A stretch of DNA of 64,000 nt from assembly GCF_001544795.2 (NCBI RefSeq), contig NZ_FCOI02000013.1, positions 124,001-188,000 of the forward strand, written 5' to 3'. Positions within the stretch are counted from its first letter, which is position 1; each line of letters opens with the position of its first letter. The DNA is from Caballeronia temeraria. Its GTDB lineage: Bacteria; Pseudomonadota; Gammaproteobacteria; Burkholderiales; Burkholderiaceae. The translations under genes and the position numbers were made by a program. Below, in pieces: positions 33,390 to 40,968 of this stretch. The notes beneath the pieces are model-generated. The model was given only the letters and a program-made list of their open reading frames with translations, had not been told where the DNA came from and searched no databases.

Positions 33390-33688
33390 AAACGCGCGCA
33401 AAAAAAACGGTCATCGGCACCATCAAGTGCCACTGCTGCGAGCGGGACATTCCCGCCAAGGAAAACGAGCATGGCACGCTCGATGTTTCGTGCCAGTGGT
33501 GCGAAATGCCGGTCTATGCGAAGAAGGGCACCGACGCGCACAAGCGCCTGTCGGCGCGCGTCGTCCGTTTCCCGGTGCCGCACGATGCGACGCCCGCGAG
33601 CGTGGCGGAGCCGTTCATACCGCCTTCGCCGGAAAAGCCCGCCGCGCGTGCCGCGCGCGGTGTGTTTGACGTATTCACGGGAGCCTAA
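33386..33688 (+). CDS. Zinc-ribbon prophage protein
   Basis: A 100-residue protein with two Cys pairs, CHCC (residues 15-18) and CQWC (36-39), forming a probable zinc ribbon, then a Pro/Ala-rich tail. A basic N-terminus (MKTRAKKT) fits nucleic-acid binding. It starts in an ATGA overlap. Could be a transcription factor for the late operon (PM2 has small Zn-finger regulators), which is an inference. Confidence 0.68.
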   Translation: MKTRAKKTVIGTIKCHCCERDIPAKENEHGTLDVSCQWCEMPVYAKKGTDAHKRLSARVVRFPVPHDATPASVAEPFIPPSPEKPAARAARGVFDVFTGA

Positions 33689-33690
33689 GC

Positions 33691-34227
33691 ATGGGCGATA
33701 TGGCGGAAGCGCAAGCAATGGACGCAATGCCGGGCCTTGATTCGCTCGGCGGCATGGCGGCGGGCATCGACGCGGAAGCGGCGGGCGCGCTCAATCCGGA
33801 AATGTCCGGTGCGATGCCAGGGCAACCGGTCCCGACCGGCCCGGACTACGAGCGCGGCGCGCGCGGCATCGTGGACATGACGCGCGCGATGATCGGCGGC
33901 TATGCGCCGGGCGCGGAGTGGGACGAAGCAACGAGCGGACGCATGGCGGCATCGCTCGCGCCCGTGTTCGAAAAATACGGGTGGGACATGGAAGCGGCTA
34001 TGCCGTGCGAACTGGTCGCGCTGGTGGTGTGCGGCCCGGTGCTCTACCAGTCGGCGCGCGCCGTGGCGCTCAAGATCAAACAGGACCGCTACGCGCTGGA
34101 AAACGCGCGGCCCGGCATGGCGGACCCTAACACGGTGAAGGGCGCGGAGCGGGATTCTGCGCCGGCCGATTCGGCGGAGGCGCTCGCGGCGGCGGTGCGC
34201 AACGCGAAAGTCTTTCCGGACATGTGA
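33691..34227 (+). CDS. Prophage protein with putative membrane segment
   Basis: A 178-residue protein. The N-terminal 55 residues are rich in Ala, Gly and Met; then a helical part (GARGIVDMTRAMIGGY, VFEKYGWDMEAAMP) and a hydrophobic segment ELVALVVCGPVLYQSARAVAL before a basic helix. It overlaps the ATPase start (TGATG). Position next to the ATPase suggests a virion or packaging role; no homologue recognised. Confidence 0.62.
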   Translation: MGDMAEAQAMDAMPGLDSLGGMAAGIDAEAAGALNPEMSGAMPGQPVPTGPDYERGARGIVDMTRAMIGGYAPGAEWDEATSGRMAASLAPVFEKYGWDMEAAMPCELVALVVCGPVLYQSARAVALKIKQDRYALENARPGMADPNTVKGAERDSAPADSAEALAAAVRNAKVFPDM

Positions 34228-34883
34228 TGGTGACGCGCGCAAAGAAAGCGGCGCCAGAAAAAGCCGCGCCCGCCTATGGCGTCGAAGCGAAGGCGCATAT
34301 TGAGGCGGTGCTCGGCGCGTCCGGCTCGGGCAAGTCGAGTTACGTTAAGCGCCTGATGGAGCGGGCGCGGCCCGCGCGGCTGATCGTGTTCGATCCTGAG
34401 GGCGAATGGTCCGCCTTCGGCAAGGCAACGAGCAACGTCGCGGACGTGCTCGCGGGTTTCCGGGCCGCTGGCACCGATGGCGCGTGCCGGGTGGTGTTTG
34501 TGCCGTCGCCGGTGCCGGAAATCGCCGTACGGCAGTTTGACGCGGTGTGCCGGATCGCGTTTCACGCGGAGCGCCTGACCTTCATTGTCGATGAACTCAA
34601 AAGCGTTACCACGCCGTCCCGGTCGCCGGTCGGCTGGGGCATGCTCACCGGGCGCGGGCGCAAGCGCGGGATTGTGATGTACGGCCTCTCGCAACGCCCG
34701 GCCAGCATCGACAAAGACTTTCTAGGCAACTGCAACTATGTCCGCTCGGGGCGGCTCACCTATGACGAGGACGTGCGCACGGTCGCCAAGGTGCTACGCG
34801 TGCCACAAGATGACGTGGCAAGCCTGCCTGACCTCGGCTGGATACGGCGCGACATGGCCACGGGGCAGACTGATCGCGGGTAG
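34227..34883 (+). CDS. Packaging ATPase (PM2 P9-like, FtsK/A32 type)
   Basis: A 218-residue P-loop ATPase thought to drive genome packaging into the preformed capsid. Walker A is GASGSGKS (30-37), Walker B LTFIVDEL (117-124), and YGLSQRPASIDKDFLGN (from 152) fits the conserved region after it in A32-like packaging ATPases. It has about the size of PM2 P9. A GTG three bases upstream is an alternative start; ATG at 34227 overlaps the previous stop. Filamentous-phage Zot proteins also have a P-loop, but usually with a membrane helix, absent here. Confidence 0.83.
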   Translation: MVTRAKKAAPEKAAPAYGVEAKAHIEAVLGASGSGKSSYVKRLMERARPARLIVFDPEGEWSAFGKATSNVADVLAGFRAAGTDGACRVVFVPSPVPEIAVRQFDAVCRIAFHAERLTFIVDELKSVTTPSRSPVGWGMLTGRGRKRGIVMYGLSQRPASIDKDFLGNCNYVRSGRLTYDEDVRTVAKVLRVPQDDVASLPDLGWIRRDMATGQTDRG

Positions 34884-34910
34884 TGCGATCGCGGCGCGGA
34901 GCGTTACGAA

Positions 34911-35126
34911 ATGGGAAGACAACGAAAGTACTACTCCAACGCGGAGCGGCAGCGCGCGTATCGGGCACGAGCCGCGCGGACGCGTGACATAGAGCGCGAA
35001 TATGTGAAGGAAAAGCGCGAGCGCGAAAAGAGGGCGGTACAGGATCGTCTATTAGGACGCGATCTAGTAGAACCCCGCTTCGGCGGGGTTTTTTTATGGC
35101 TTGGCGCGGCGCGCGGGTGTGGCTAG
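34911..35126 (+). CDS. Small highly basic helical protein
   Basis: Open frame of 71 residues. The first 50 are strongly charged (ERQRAYRARAARTRDIEREY, VKEKREREKRAV) and look like a real DNA-binding or coiled-coil peptide. The frame then runs through the terminator at 35071-35095, so the final 20 residues (RFGGVFLWLGAARGCG) may not be translated in all transcripts. Start 27 bases after the ATPase. Confidence 0.42.
   Translation: MGRQRKYYSNAERQRAYRARAARTRDIEREYVKEKREREKRAVQDRLLGRDLVEPRFGGVFLWLGAARGCG
35071..35095 (+). terminator. Rho-independent terminator after the ATPase genes
   Basis: AACCCCGC, TTCG loop, GCGGGGTT, then TTTTT. A textbook hairpin with a tetraloop. Separates the early/ATPase transcript from the capsid operon. 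Confidence 0.9.
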
Positions 35127-35220
35127 GTCGCGACACAGCTAAAAATATTTTCGGGCCGATGGCGGGCGTTTTGGCGCGTTCCTATAGGTCGCGCTCTAGG
35201 TCGCGTTCCTATAGGTCGCG
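35124..35220. repeat. Cluster of four TAGGTCGCG repeats before the capsid operon
   Basis: TAGGTCGCG occurs at 35124-35132, 35185-35193, 35197-35205 and 35212-35220. Two copies lie in an 18-base direct repeat, GCGTTCCTATAGGTCGCG, at 35176-35193 and 35203-35220, which contains the palindrome CCTATAGG. Non-coding region between terminator and capsid genes, thus a candidate late-promoter operator or replication origin. Confidence 0.65.
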
Positions 35221-35302
35221 GATTCGCCTTTTCAGGGGAGGGCGGCGACACTCCGAACCATTCAAACGGGCCGCATGGTGCGGCGTCTATCGGAGTCGAA
35301 CC

Positions 35303-35428
35303 ATGAACGCAAAAGCATTGCTCAAGGCCTATCTGGCCTATCTCGCCTTCAACGCAGTGACGAAGATCGTCGTGCGTCCGGTCGCCACGTCGCTGAACGT
35401 GCCGCTGATCACCACGATCGTTTCCTAA
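35303..35428 (+). CDS. Small prophage protein preceding the capsid gene
   Basis: A 41-residue frame (ALLKAYLAYLAFNAVTKIVV then PLITTIVS) with an amphipathic to hydrophobic helix. It ends 14 bases before the capsid start and opens the structural operon. Probably a minor virion or membrane protein; no family known to me. Confidence 0.55.
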   Translation: MNAKALLKAYLAYLAFNAVTKIVVRPVATSLNVPLITTIVS

Positions 35429-35442
35429 AGGAGGGCGCGTCA

Positions 35443-36237
35443 ATGCTGCTCGTTAAAAACACGCCTTTCACGAACGTTGTCGCCTCGGGCGTCGCCACGG
35501 TGAACCTGCCTATCGGCATGTCGTACAACAAGATCATTCTCGCGCTCGGCGGCACGACCTTTACGCCGTCGATGATCACCAACATCAACCTGAAGGTGAA
35601 CGGCAAGATCATCTACAACGCGATTGGCTCGCGTCTGTCGCTGATCAACGCGTACCGTCAGGTGGTGGGCAGCGCAACCTGCCTCACGCTCGATTTCACC
35701 GAGCCGCGCGCCAAGTCGATGATCGAACAGTACGTGGGCAACATCAACACGGCCTCGGGCGTGTCGTCGGTGACCATCGAAGTGACCATTGCGGGCGCAA
35801 CGGCCCCGACGCTGGACAGCTATTCCGAACTGGGCCCGCCCGCCGCGCTCGGCGTGATCGCGAAGCACATTCCCTTTACGGCCTCGTTCGCTGGCTCGGG
35901 CAAGTTCCCGATGAAGCTGATCGATATCACGAACCGCGGCGGCATCATCAAGCGCGTCCACTTCGCGCACGGCGGCAACCTGTCGCAGCTCGAAGTCAAG
36001 AAAAACGGCATCGTCATCTGGGACAACATCCCGACCGCGATCAACACGAGTTGGCAGGCGGAGTACGCCAAGACCGCGCAGACCAACCTGTACACGTATG
36101 ACCCGTGTGCGGACAACAACTACGCCAACGGTGTGAAGACGGCAGACGCAACCGCGCTCGAATTCAACCCGACCTTCACGGCGGCGGATACGGTCACGGC
36201 GGTGGTTGAAGTGCTGGACGTGCTCGGCAACATGTAA
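35443..36237 (+). CDS. Major capsid protein, PM2 P2-like (double jelly-roll)
   Basis: A 264-residue protein, close to PM2 P2 (269 residues). The N-terminal part has the P2-family pattern: GVATVNLPIGMSYNKIIL, then NINLKVNGKIIYNAIG, then SLINAYRQV and TCLTLDFTE. The second half has LDSYSELGPPAALGVIAKHI and a further set of strands, consistent with two jelly rolls. AAAGGAGG lies 9 bases before ATG 35443, and a strong terminator follows, as usual for a highly expressed capsid gene. The frame is open upstream to 35275 without features. Capsid call is confident at family level; the fold is from family knowledge. Confidence 0.85.
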   Translation: MLLVKNTPFTNVVASGVATVNLPIGMSYNKIILALGGTTFTPSMITNINLKVNGKIIYNAIGSRLSLINAYRQVVGSATCLTLDFTEPRAKSMIEQYVGNINTASGVSSVTIEVTIAGATAPTLDSYSELGPPAALGVIAKHIPFTASFAGSGKFPMKLIDITNRGGIIKRVHFAHGGNLSQLEVKKNGIVIWDNIPTAINTSWQAEYAKTAQTNLYTYDPCADNNYANGVKTADATALEFNPTFTAADTVTAVVEVLDVLGNM

Positions 36238-36263
36238 CGGCTCAGGGTGGGAGTGCAGCGGCC

Positions 36264-36303
36264 CGGCCCGATTGAATTCGATGCGTCGGGCCGCTCTTTT
36301 TTT
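36264..36303 (+). terminator. Terminator after the capsid gene
   Basis: CGGCCCGA (36264-36271) pairs with TCGGGCCG (36286-36293), followed by CTCTTTTTTT. Leaky termination here would set capsid above the minor virion proteins. Confidence 0.85.
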
Positions 36304-36320
36304 AACCATCGGGGAATTAC

Positions 36321-36704
36321 ATGGACGGCTTTGACCTTTCCTCGCTCGGTCTCGACACGAGCAACCAGTACGGCTTTTCCATCGGCCCGCAATCGGACGG
36401 CACCTACAACGTGCCATCGACGGCGGTCGCGGTCACGGGATCGGACACGGGCGGCGCTGGCTACAACTACGCGCCGGGCGTGTTCAATCTGCTCAATAAC
36501 GGCCTCTCGGCTTTCACGTCGATCTACAACAATCAGCAAAGTCTGGACTACAAGCGCTACGAGGCCACGCAAGCGGGGCTGGTCGCGCAAGGTCAGGCGG
36601 CGGGCGCACTGGCGACGGCGCAACTGTCGGCGGTGAACTCAAACAAGATGCTGATGATCCTCGGCGCAATCGCCGTGGTGATGCTCGCGATCCACAAGGG
36701 ATAA
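36321..36704 (+). CDS. Prophage structural protein with C-terminal membrane helix
   Basis: A 127-residue protein: Gly/Ser/Thr/Asn-rich N-terminal half (SIGPQSDGTYNVPSTAVAV), helical middle (YNNQQSLDYKRYEATQAGL) and a C-terminal hydrophobic helix MLMILGAIAVVMLAIHKG. This tail-anchor pattern recurs in the next two similar proteins (36708 and 37465). Probable internal-membrane virion protein. Confidence 0.68.
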   Translation: MDGFDLSSLGLDTSNQYGFSIGPQSDGTYNVPSTAVAVTGSDTGGAGYNYAPGVFNLLNNGLSAFTSIYNNQQSLDYKRYEATQAGLVAQGQAAGALATAQLSAVNSNKMLMILGAIAVVMLAIHKG

Positions 36705-36707
36705 GCC

Positions 36708-37052
36708 ATGAACGGCACGACCGGCAATATCGCAACGGGCGTCGCCATGTCGAACCCGTACAGCGCGGCGGCAATGGCAGCAATGCAAATGTCGTCGGCG
36801 CTGTTCGCCAGTCCGACCGGCCCGCAAATGTCGAGCGCGGGCGGCTTCGATCCGTTCACGGTCGATAACTCGGGGTGGTCCGTCAACTTCGGCAGCGGCA
36901 GCGCGAGCGCGACGGCGAACCCCGTTTCGAATCTCGCGCAAGGGCTGGCGAACGCGGCCAGCGGCGCGGCGGGCGGCATCAACCTGAACAACCCGTTTGT
37001 GCTGCTCGGCCTCGCGGCCATCGTCATCGTCATCGTGAAGCACGGCAAATGA
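36708..37052 (+). CDS. Prophage structural protein with C-terminal membrane helix
   Basis: A 114-residue protein rich in Ala, Ser, Asn and Gly, ending in PFVLLGLAAIVIVIVKHGK. The layout is the same as the preceding gene (polar body, then tail helix, then basic end). Three bases separate them, and the stop overlaps the next start (ATGA). Confidence 0.68.
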   Translation: MNGTTGNIATGVAMSNPYSAAAMAAMQMSSALFASPTGPQMSSAGGFDPFTVDNSGWSVNFGSGSASATANPVSNLAQGLANAASGAAGGINLNNPFVLLGLAAIVIVIVKHGK

Positions 37053-37468
37053 TCCACATTCGACCCGAACCGGTTACGGACGCGGTACGCGATGAAGTCG
37101 CGGCGGCGTTCGATGCCAACCCGCTTCAGCGTGCCAAGACGGACACGAGCGCGGGCATGGTGGACGCGGTGCGGTGTCTCGATAACGCGGTGTTTTGCCG
37201 GGTGTTCGCGAGCGGTGTGCCGGTGGCGTTTTTCGCGCTGCGCATCGAACAGAAGGGCACGCGGCGTGAAGCGGAAGTGACCATTGCGCACGGTCGCGCG
37301 GCGTTCGATCTGACGGCTGAAATTCTGCCGATGATCGAGCGCGCGGCGGCGGACCTCGGCGCGCATGGACTCACGGTCGTGACGCGGCGCGGCGGGCTGG
37401 TTAAAAAATTGAAGTCGGCGGGCTACGGCACGGCGGCGGTGCGACTGAGAAAGGAACTCGCGCGATGA
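37049..37468 (+). CDS. GNAT-like phage protein
   Basis: A 139-residue alpha/beta protein. VAFFALRIEQKGTRREAEVTI, then an ILPMIERAAADLGAHGLTVVT helix-strand pair, then a RRGGLVKKLKSAGYG segment resemble the C-terminal half of GNAT acetyltransferases seen in many phage genomes. A clear acetyl-CoA pyrophosphate loop is not obvious. The start at 37049 overlaps the preceding stop; the frame is open further upstream in the shadow of gene 36708. It sits among structural genes, so a modifying or structural role is possible. Confidence 0.6.
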   Translation: MIHIRPEPVTDAVRDEVAAAFDANPLQRAKTDTSAGMVDAVRCLDNAVFCRVFASGVPVAFFALRIEQKGTRREAEVTIAHGRAAFDLTAEILPMIERAAADLGAHGLTVVTRRGGLVKKLKSAGYGTAAVRLRKELAR

Positions 37469-38055
37469 TTCGCAACCCTCGGCAATTGCATTTGATGCGG
37501 ATGGGCCTTCCGGCCACGCCCGCTAATCGCTCGGATTCGTCGTCGTCGTCCGACTCCACGACGAACAACTACGCCGACAAGCGCAACGCGGTGCAAGGCG
37601 GCGTCGGCGTGTCGGGCGACAACAACATGGTGTTCAACTCGTCCACCACGACCGATTACGGCGCGATTCAAAACGCGCTCAATGCGATGGTGGGCGCGAC
37701 GCAAGCGGCGACCTACAACAACTCGGTGGTGAGCGCGGGCGCGATCCAAGGCAACACGGACGTGGCGAAAGCGGCCATCAACGGCAACTCGGGCGTCGCA
37801 TCGACGGCGATCACAAGCACCGTCGCGGCGTCGAACCATCTAGAGGACGTGGGGCTGTCGATGCTACAGGCCAATACCGCGCTCGCGAATTCGCTGATGG
37901 GCGGCGTCCAGCAAAGCACGCAAGCGGTCACGGGCATCGCGTCGCAACTCGCGCAAACGCAGATTGCCTCGCAAAACGACAATCGCTATCTGATCGCGGC
38001 GGGTCTCGCGGTCGTCTGCATCGTCGGCGTGATGGCGTTTAACCATAAGGCATAA
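37465..38055 (+). CDS. Prophage structural protein with C-terminal membrane helix
   Basis: A 196-residue protein. Ser/Asp-rich N-terminus (ANRSDSSSSSDSTTNNYADK), a long Ala/Asn/Thr/Gln-rich helical body (ALNAMVGATQAATYNNSVV) and a tail helix YLIAAGLAVVCIVGVMAFNH. The third member of the tail-anchored set. It may span the space between capsid and membrane. Confidence 0.68.
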   Translation: MIRNPRQLHLMRMGLPATPANRSDSSSSSDSTTNNYADKRNAVQGGVGVSGDNNMVFNSSTTTDYGAIQNALNAMVGATQAATYNNSVVSAGAIQGNTDVAKAAINGNSGVASTAITSTVAASNHLEDVGLSMLQANTALANSLMGGVQQSTQAVTGIASQLAQTQIASQNDNRYLIAAGLAVVCIVGVMAFNHKA

Positions 38056-38060
38056 CGATC

Positions 38061-38834
38061 ATGCAGATTTTCGATATCACGGTTCCGGCTAATTCGGCGT
38101 TCGTCGTGCACGCGCCGGGCAAGTACATCAAGTATCTGTCGGGCAACAACGGCGGCGGCGATACACGGCTGGCGGTGACGCCCGGCATGCAGGGCAGCAC
38201 GAAAATTACGCTGATTCCGGGACAGGCCTATCGCGTGTCCGACGAAGCGAAAAAGCCGGATTCGTGGACGCTCTCGAACTATGCCAACGGCGCGGCGATT
38301 ATCGGTCAAGTGGTCGTCGGTGACGGCAAGATAGATGACAACAGCATTGCGGGCACCGTGCAGGTCATCGACGGCGGCAAGGCGCGCACGCTGAACAATA
38401 GCGCCTTCACGTGTTGGGGCGGTGGTTCATCCGTCGCGTCGCAGTGGTGCCGCGTCCAACTCTGGAACCCGGCAAACAATCCGAATCGGGTGGTTCTCGA
38501 AACGATATTCAGCCTCGCGGCGAGCGGCAACACGGCGGCGATTCTGACCGGTGGGAGTACGCAACTAGGAACGCTCCTGCAAGTCGGGCAACCGAAGCGC
38601 GTGGGCGGAACGCCTAGCCTAGCGGGCCTCTACACAGATAACACGGCGGTGCAGCCTAGCGCCTATCCATCGCTCGCCCTTTTCGGCGCGCTGAATGTAT
38701 CGACGGTCGCGGCGGGATATAGCCCGAAAGAGCCGTTTGTCATTCCGCCGGGATACGGGTTGATGCTGGCGGCCAACGCGGCGGCAACAAGTATTTCCGC
38801 AGACTTCGAGTGGTACGAAGAGCCGAACGTATGA
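38061..38834 (+). CDS. Beta-rich virion protein, candidate vertex/spike or minor capsid
   Basis: A 257-residue protein without hydrophobic helix. Short strands such as FDITVPANSAFVVHAPGKYI, TKITLIPGQAYRVS and SKEPF-like VIPPGYGLMLAANAA are typical of jelly-roll or spike domains. Only three Trp/Cys-rich positions (FTCWGGGSSVASQWC) stand out. Six bases after the previous gene and overlapping the lysozyme start. Candidate for the PM2 P1-like spike role, by elimination only. Confidence 0.55.
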   Translation: MQIFDITVPANSAFVVHAPGKYIKYLSGNNGGGDTRLAVTPGMQGSTKITLIPGQAYRVSDEAKKPDSWTLSNYANGAAIIGQVVVGDGKIDDNSIAGTVQVIDGGKARTLNNSAFTCWGGGSSVASQWCRVQLWNPANNPNRVVLETIFSLAASGNTAAILTGGSTQLGTLLQVGQPKRVGGTPSLAGLYTDNTAVQPSAYPSLALFGALNVSTVAAGYSPKEPFVIPPGYGLMLAANAAATSISADFEWYEEPNV

Positions 38835-39472
38835 AAACGCCCGGTGCGCTCTACCTCATTGCGGCGGGCACGCTCGCGGCAGCGGCCTACGTGTGGTGGG
38901 CCAATGGTGGCGTGCCGGACCCGATGCAGAATCCCGACGATTCAATTGATCCGCTCGCGCCGCTCGGTGACGCGATGGACGAAGCAACCGCAACGGTGTG
39001 GAACATGATTAGCCCGAACCCGGCAGCAAGCATGCAACCCAGTGACGCGCTGGTATCGCGCCTGAAGCAAAGCGAAGGACTGCGCCTGACGCGTTACAAC
39101 CTCGGCGACGGCGGCTGGACGATTGGCTACGGCCACTACTCCACGAACCTCGCGGACATTCCCGCAACCTGCACGCAAGCGCAAGCCGATGCGTGGTTTG
39201 CGTCGGACCTGCAAGCGAAGGCGGTCAAGTGGGTGCAGCTTTACGTGTCGGTGCCGCTCACGCAAAACCAGTTTGATGCGCTCGTGGACGTCGCGTTCAA
39301 CCTCTCGCCGCGCGGCTTCAAGCGCTTTGCCGATGCGGTCAACGCGGGACAGGGCATTGACGACATCGCGCAAGCGTCGGTGTCGTGGGTCTCGCCCGCA
39401 TTGCAGAACGGCATCCAGAATCGGCGGAACTCCGAAATGGCGATGTTCGATAACGGGGATTACACAGCATGA
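38831..39472 (+). CDS. GH24 lysozyme with N-terminal signal-anchor
   Basis: Muramidase of 213 residues that cleaves peptidoglycan. The T4-type catalytic motif is complete: E82 in KQSEGLRLTRYN, D93 (LGDGG) and T97 (WTIGYGH), with the E-to-T spacing of 15 as in T4 lysozyme. Residues 6-24 (ALYLIAAGTLAAAAYVWWA) form a weakly hydrophobic helix, as in SAR endolysins or virion-membrane lysozymes. The start at 38831 overlaps the previous stop (ATGA). May serve entry, exit or both. Confidence 0.88.
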   Translation: MKTPGALYLIAAGTLAAAAYVWWANGGVPDPMQNPDDSIDPLAPLGDAMDEATATVWNMISPNPAASMQPSDALVSRLKQSEGLRLTRYNLGDGGWTIGYGHYSTNLADIPATCTQAQADAWFASDLQAKAVKWVQLYVSVPLTQNQFDALVDVAFNLSPRGFKRFADAVNAGQGIDDIAQASVSWVSPALQNGIQNRRNSEMAMFDNGDYTA

Positions 39473-39837
39473 AACTCGATAAAAGCGGCCTGTTGATGGT
39501 CGGCGCGGCGGCGGCGGTGCTGCTGCTGGTGGTGAAGAAAACGACGCCTTCGGGCACGCCCGCGAAAAGCGGACAAGCGGCCATCGGCTCGAACGCGGCT
39601 TCGTGGTTGTCGAACGCCATCAGCAACATGGGCGGCAACCCGGTCGCGACAACCAGCACGAACAGCCTTGGATCAACGATCGGCGGCCTGACGCTGTTCG
39701 GCAACGGCACCTTCGACGCGGGCGGAATCTATGTCGATCCCGGTCAGGTGACGGTCAACAACAACACCGGGCAGGTGACTGAATCGCCGTTCTCCGGCAT
39801 GTACAACGTGCTGTCCCCCGCTACCTACGGATTCTGA
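39469..39837 (+). CDS. Prophage membrane protein, N-terminal anchor
   Basis: A 122-residue protein: N-terminal helix (GLLMVGAAAAVLLLVV), Lys pair, then a polar Gly/Asn/Ser/Thr-rich body with repeated strands (GGIYVDPGQVTVNNNTGQV). It starts inside the lysozyme stop (ATGA). Likely a virion protein facing out of the internal membrane. Confidence 0.65.
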   Translation: MKLDKSGLLMVGAAAAVLLLVVKKTTPSGTPAKSGQAAIGSNAASWLSNAISNMGGNPVATTSTNSLGSTIGGLTLFGNGTFDAGGIYVDPGQVTVNNNTGQVTESPFSGMYNVLSPATYGF

Positions 39838-39839
39838 TC

Positions 39840-40115
39840 ATGAGCACAAAAGAATTTCTGTTCCTCGGCGCGGTGATCTACATCGGCTGGCGCTATCAGC
39901 GCTCGCACCAGTCGCGCAGCGCGGTCGATCAGGCGTATCTGCAAGACGCGCAGACCTTCGCGAGCATGGCGGGCAGCAACTTCACGCAAAGCAATTGGGA
40001 TCCGGTCAGCGGTCAACCCACCTACATGTGGGGCGCGACGCCCGTGGCGCTGCAAGGCGGGCTGTCGGTGCAAGCCAATAGCGGCGTCGGCTCAATTTTC
40101 GGGCACATCGCATGA
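39840..40115 (+). CDS. Prophage membrane protein, N-terminal anchor
   Basis: A 91-residue protein with a short N-terminal helix (FLFLGAVIYIGWRYQ) and a polar body with NWDPVSGQPTYMWGATPVAL. Two bases after the preceding gene and overlapping the next by four. Same layout as its neighbours. Confidence 0.62.
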   Translation: MSTKEFLFLGAVIYIGWRYQRSHQSRSAVDQAYLQDAQTFASMAGSNFTQSNWDPVSGQPTYMWGATPVALQGGLSVQANSGVGSIFGHIA

Positions 40116-40507
40116 AGCGCGCCGAACTCGCGATCCTCGCGGGCGTGGTGCTGCTCGTCGGCTATGCCGCGTACAAGGTGAAAACGGCCGGCAGCGCGCT
40201 GGCGAACAGCGCGGCGGCGGCGGCGTCGGCGGGCTGGAACCTCGCGAATTATCCGGTGCTGCCCGCGTCGATTCCGGGCGCGAGCGTCGGCAACGCGATT
40301 GTGTCGGCGCCCGCGTCGGCGCTCGATGCGCTCTCATTCGGGACCATCGGCGGCACCACAACGCCCGCGTCAAGCTGGTATGACGCGCTCAAGGCGGGGC
40401 CGCTCGGCGGGCTGGTGGGCATCGTCAGCGGCGAAGGCAACACGAACATTTTTGGACCGGCACCAAGCGCGGGGCTGGACTTTGGCAAAGGCGACAACTG
40501 GAACTAG
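40112..40507 (+). CDS. Prophage membrane protein, N-terminal anchor
   Basis: A 131-residue protein: helix AELAILAGVVLLVGYAAYKV, then an Ala/Ser/Gly/Pro-rich body ending GLDFGKGDNWN. Third of three consecutive N-anchored proteins. Function unknown; probable virion membrane protein. Confidence 0.62.
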   Translation: MKRAELAILAGVVLLVGYAAYKVKTAGSALANSAAAAASAGWNLANYPVLPASIPGASVGNAIVSAPASALDALSFGTIGGTTTPASSWYDALKAGPLGGLVGIVSGEGNTNIFGPAPSAGLDFGKGDNWN

Positions 40508-40519
40508 GGGAGAAAACCC

Positions 40520-40708
40520 ATGAAAGCATTTTTTGCACGCTTGCAAGAACCCTCCACGCATGCCGCGCTCGCGGGCCTCGCGGCCATCGCGGCACAAGGC
40601 GCGGTGAGTCTCGGCGCTGATCCGCATGTGGTGGGCGCGGTCGGCACGGCGGCGGCGGGCCTGTTTGGTCTGCTCGGCGTGCTGATGCCGGAAAAGGCGG
40701 GCGCGTAA
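40520..40708 (+). CDS. Small hydrophobic protein, holin-like
   Basis: A 62-residue protein with two hydrophobic helices (HAALAGLAAIAAQGAVSLGA and GAVGTAAAGLFGLLGVLMP) and a charged end. Size and layout fit a two-helix holin. AGGGGAGA lies upstream. Its stop overlaps the next start (TAATG). With the lysozyme upstream, a lysis role is reasonable. Confidence 0.55.
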   Translation: MKAFFARLQEPSTHAALAGLAAIAAQGAVSLGADPHVVGAVGTAAAGLFGLLGVLMPEKAGA

Positions 40709-40857
40709 TGGAATCCAGCCTGCTGATGAACGTCGGTGGAATGGTGCTCGCGGCGGGCGTCACGTATGGCGCGATCCGCGCGGACCTGAAAAACCTGCAT
40801 GAGCGGATTGCGCTGCTCGAAAAGATCGTTTTCAAACCTCTCACGAAGGGAGCCTGA
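40708..40857 (+). CDS. Small protein with helix and coiled coil, possible lysis partner
   Basis: A 49-residue frame: hydrophobic MNVGGMVLAAGVTYGAI followed by a heptad-like helix (DLKNLHERIALLEKIVF). Reminiscent of small holin partners or XhlA-like hemolysins. Overlaps the holin-like gene by one base. Confidence 0.5.
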   Translation: MESSLLMNVGGMVLAAGVTYGAIRADLKNLHERIALLEKIVFKPLTKGA

Positions 40858-40858
40858 C

Positions 40859-40957
40859 ATGGCCACGCGTAAGAAGGCGGCGCACAAGCCGCGCAAGAAG
40901 TCGCATCACAAGACCCCGGCACGCAGCAAGGTGACGGGCCGGTTCCTCAAGAAATAA
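40859..40957 (+). CDS. Very basic 32-residue peptide, possible genome-condensing protein
   Basis: A 32-residue frame in which 15 residues are Lys, Arg or His (TRKKAAHKPRKKSHHKTPAR). GGGAG lies 5 bases upstream; the gene begins one base after the preceding stop. Such composition suits neutralising packaged DNA. No homologue recognised. Confidence 0.55.
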   Translation: MATRKKAAHKPRKKSHHKTPARSKVTGRFLKK

Positions 40958-40968
40958 GGGAGAAAGAC

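Noticed and set aside
33367-33669. Overlapping 100-residue frame near the zinc-ribbon gene
   Set aside because: Lacks a good start; the frame at 33386 has two Cys pairs and a coupled start.
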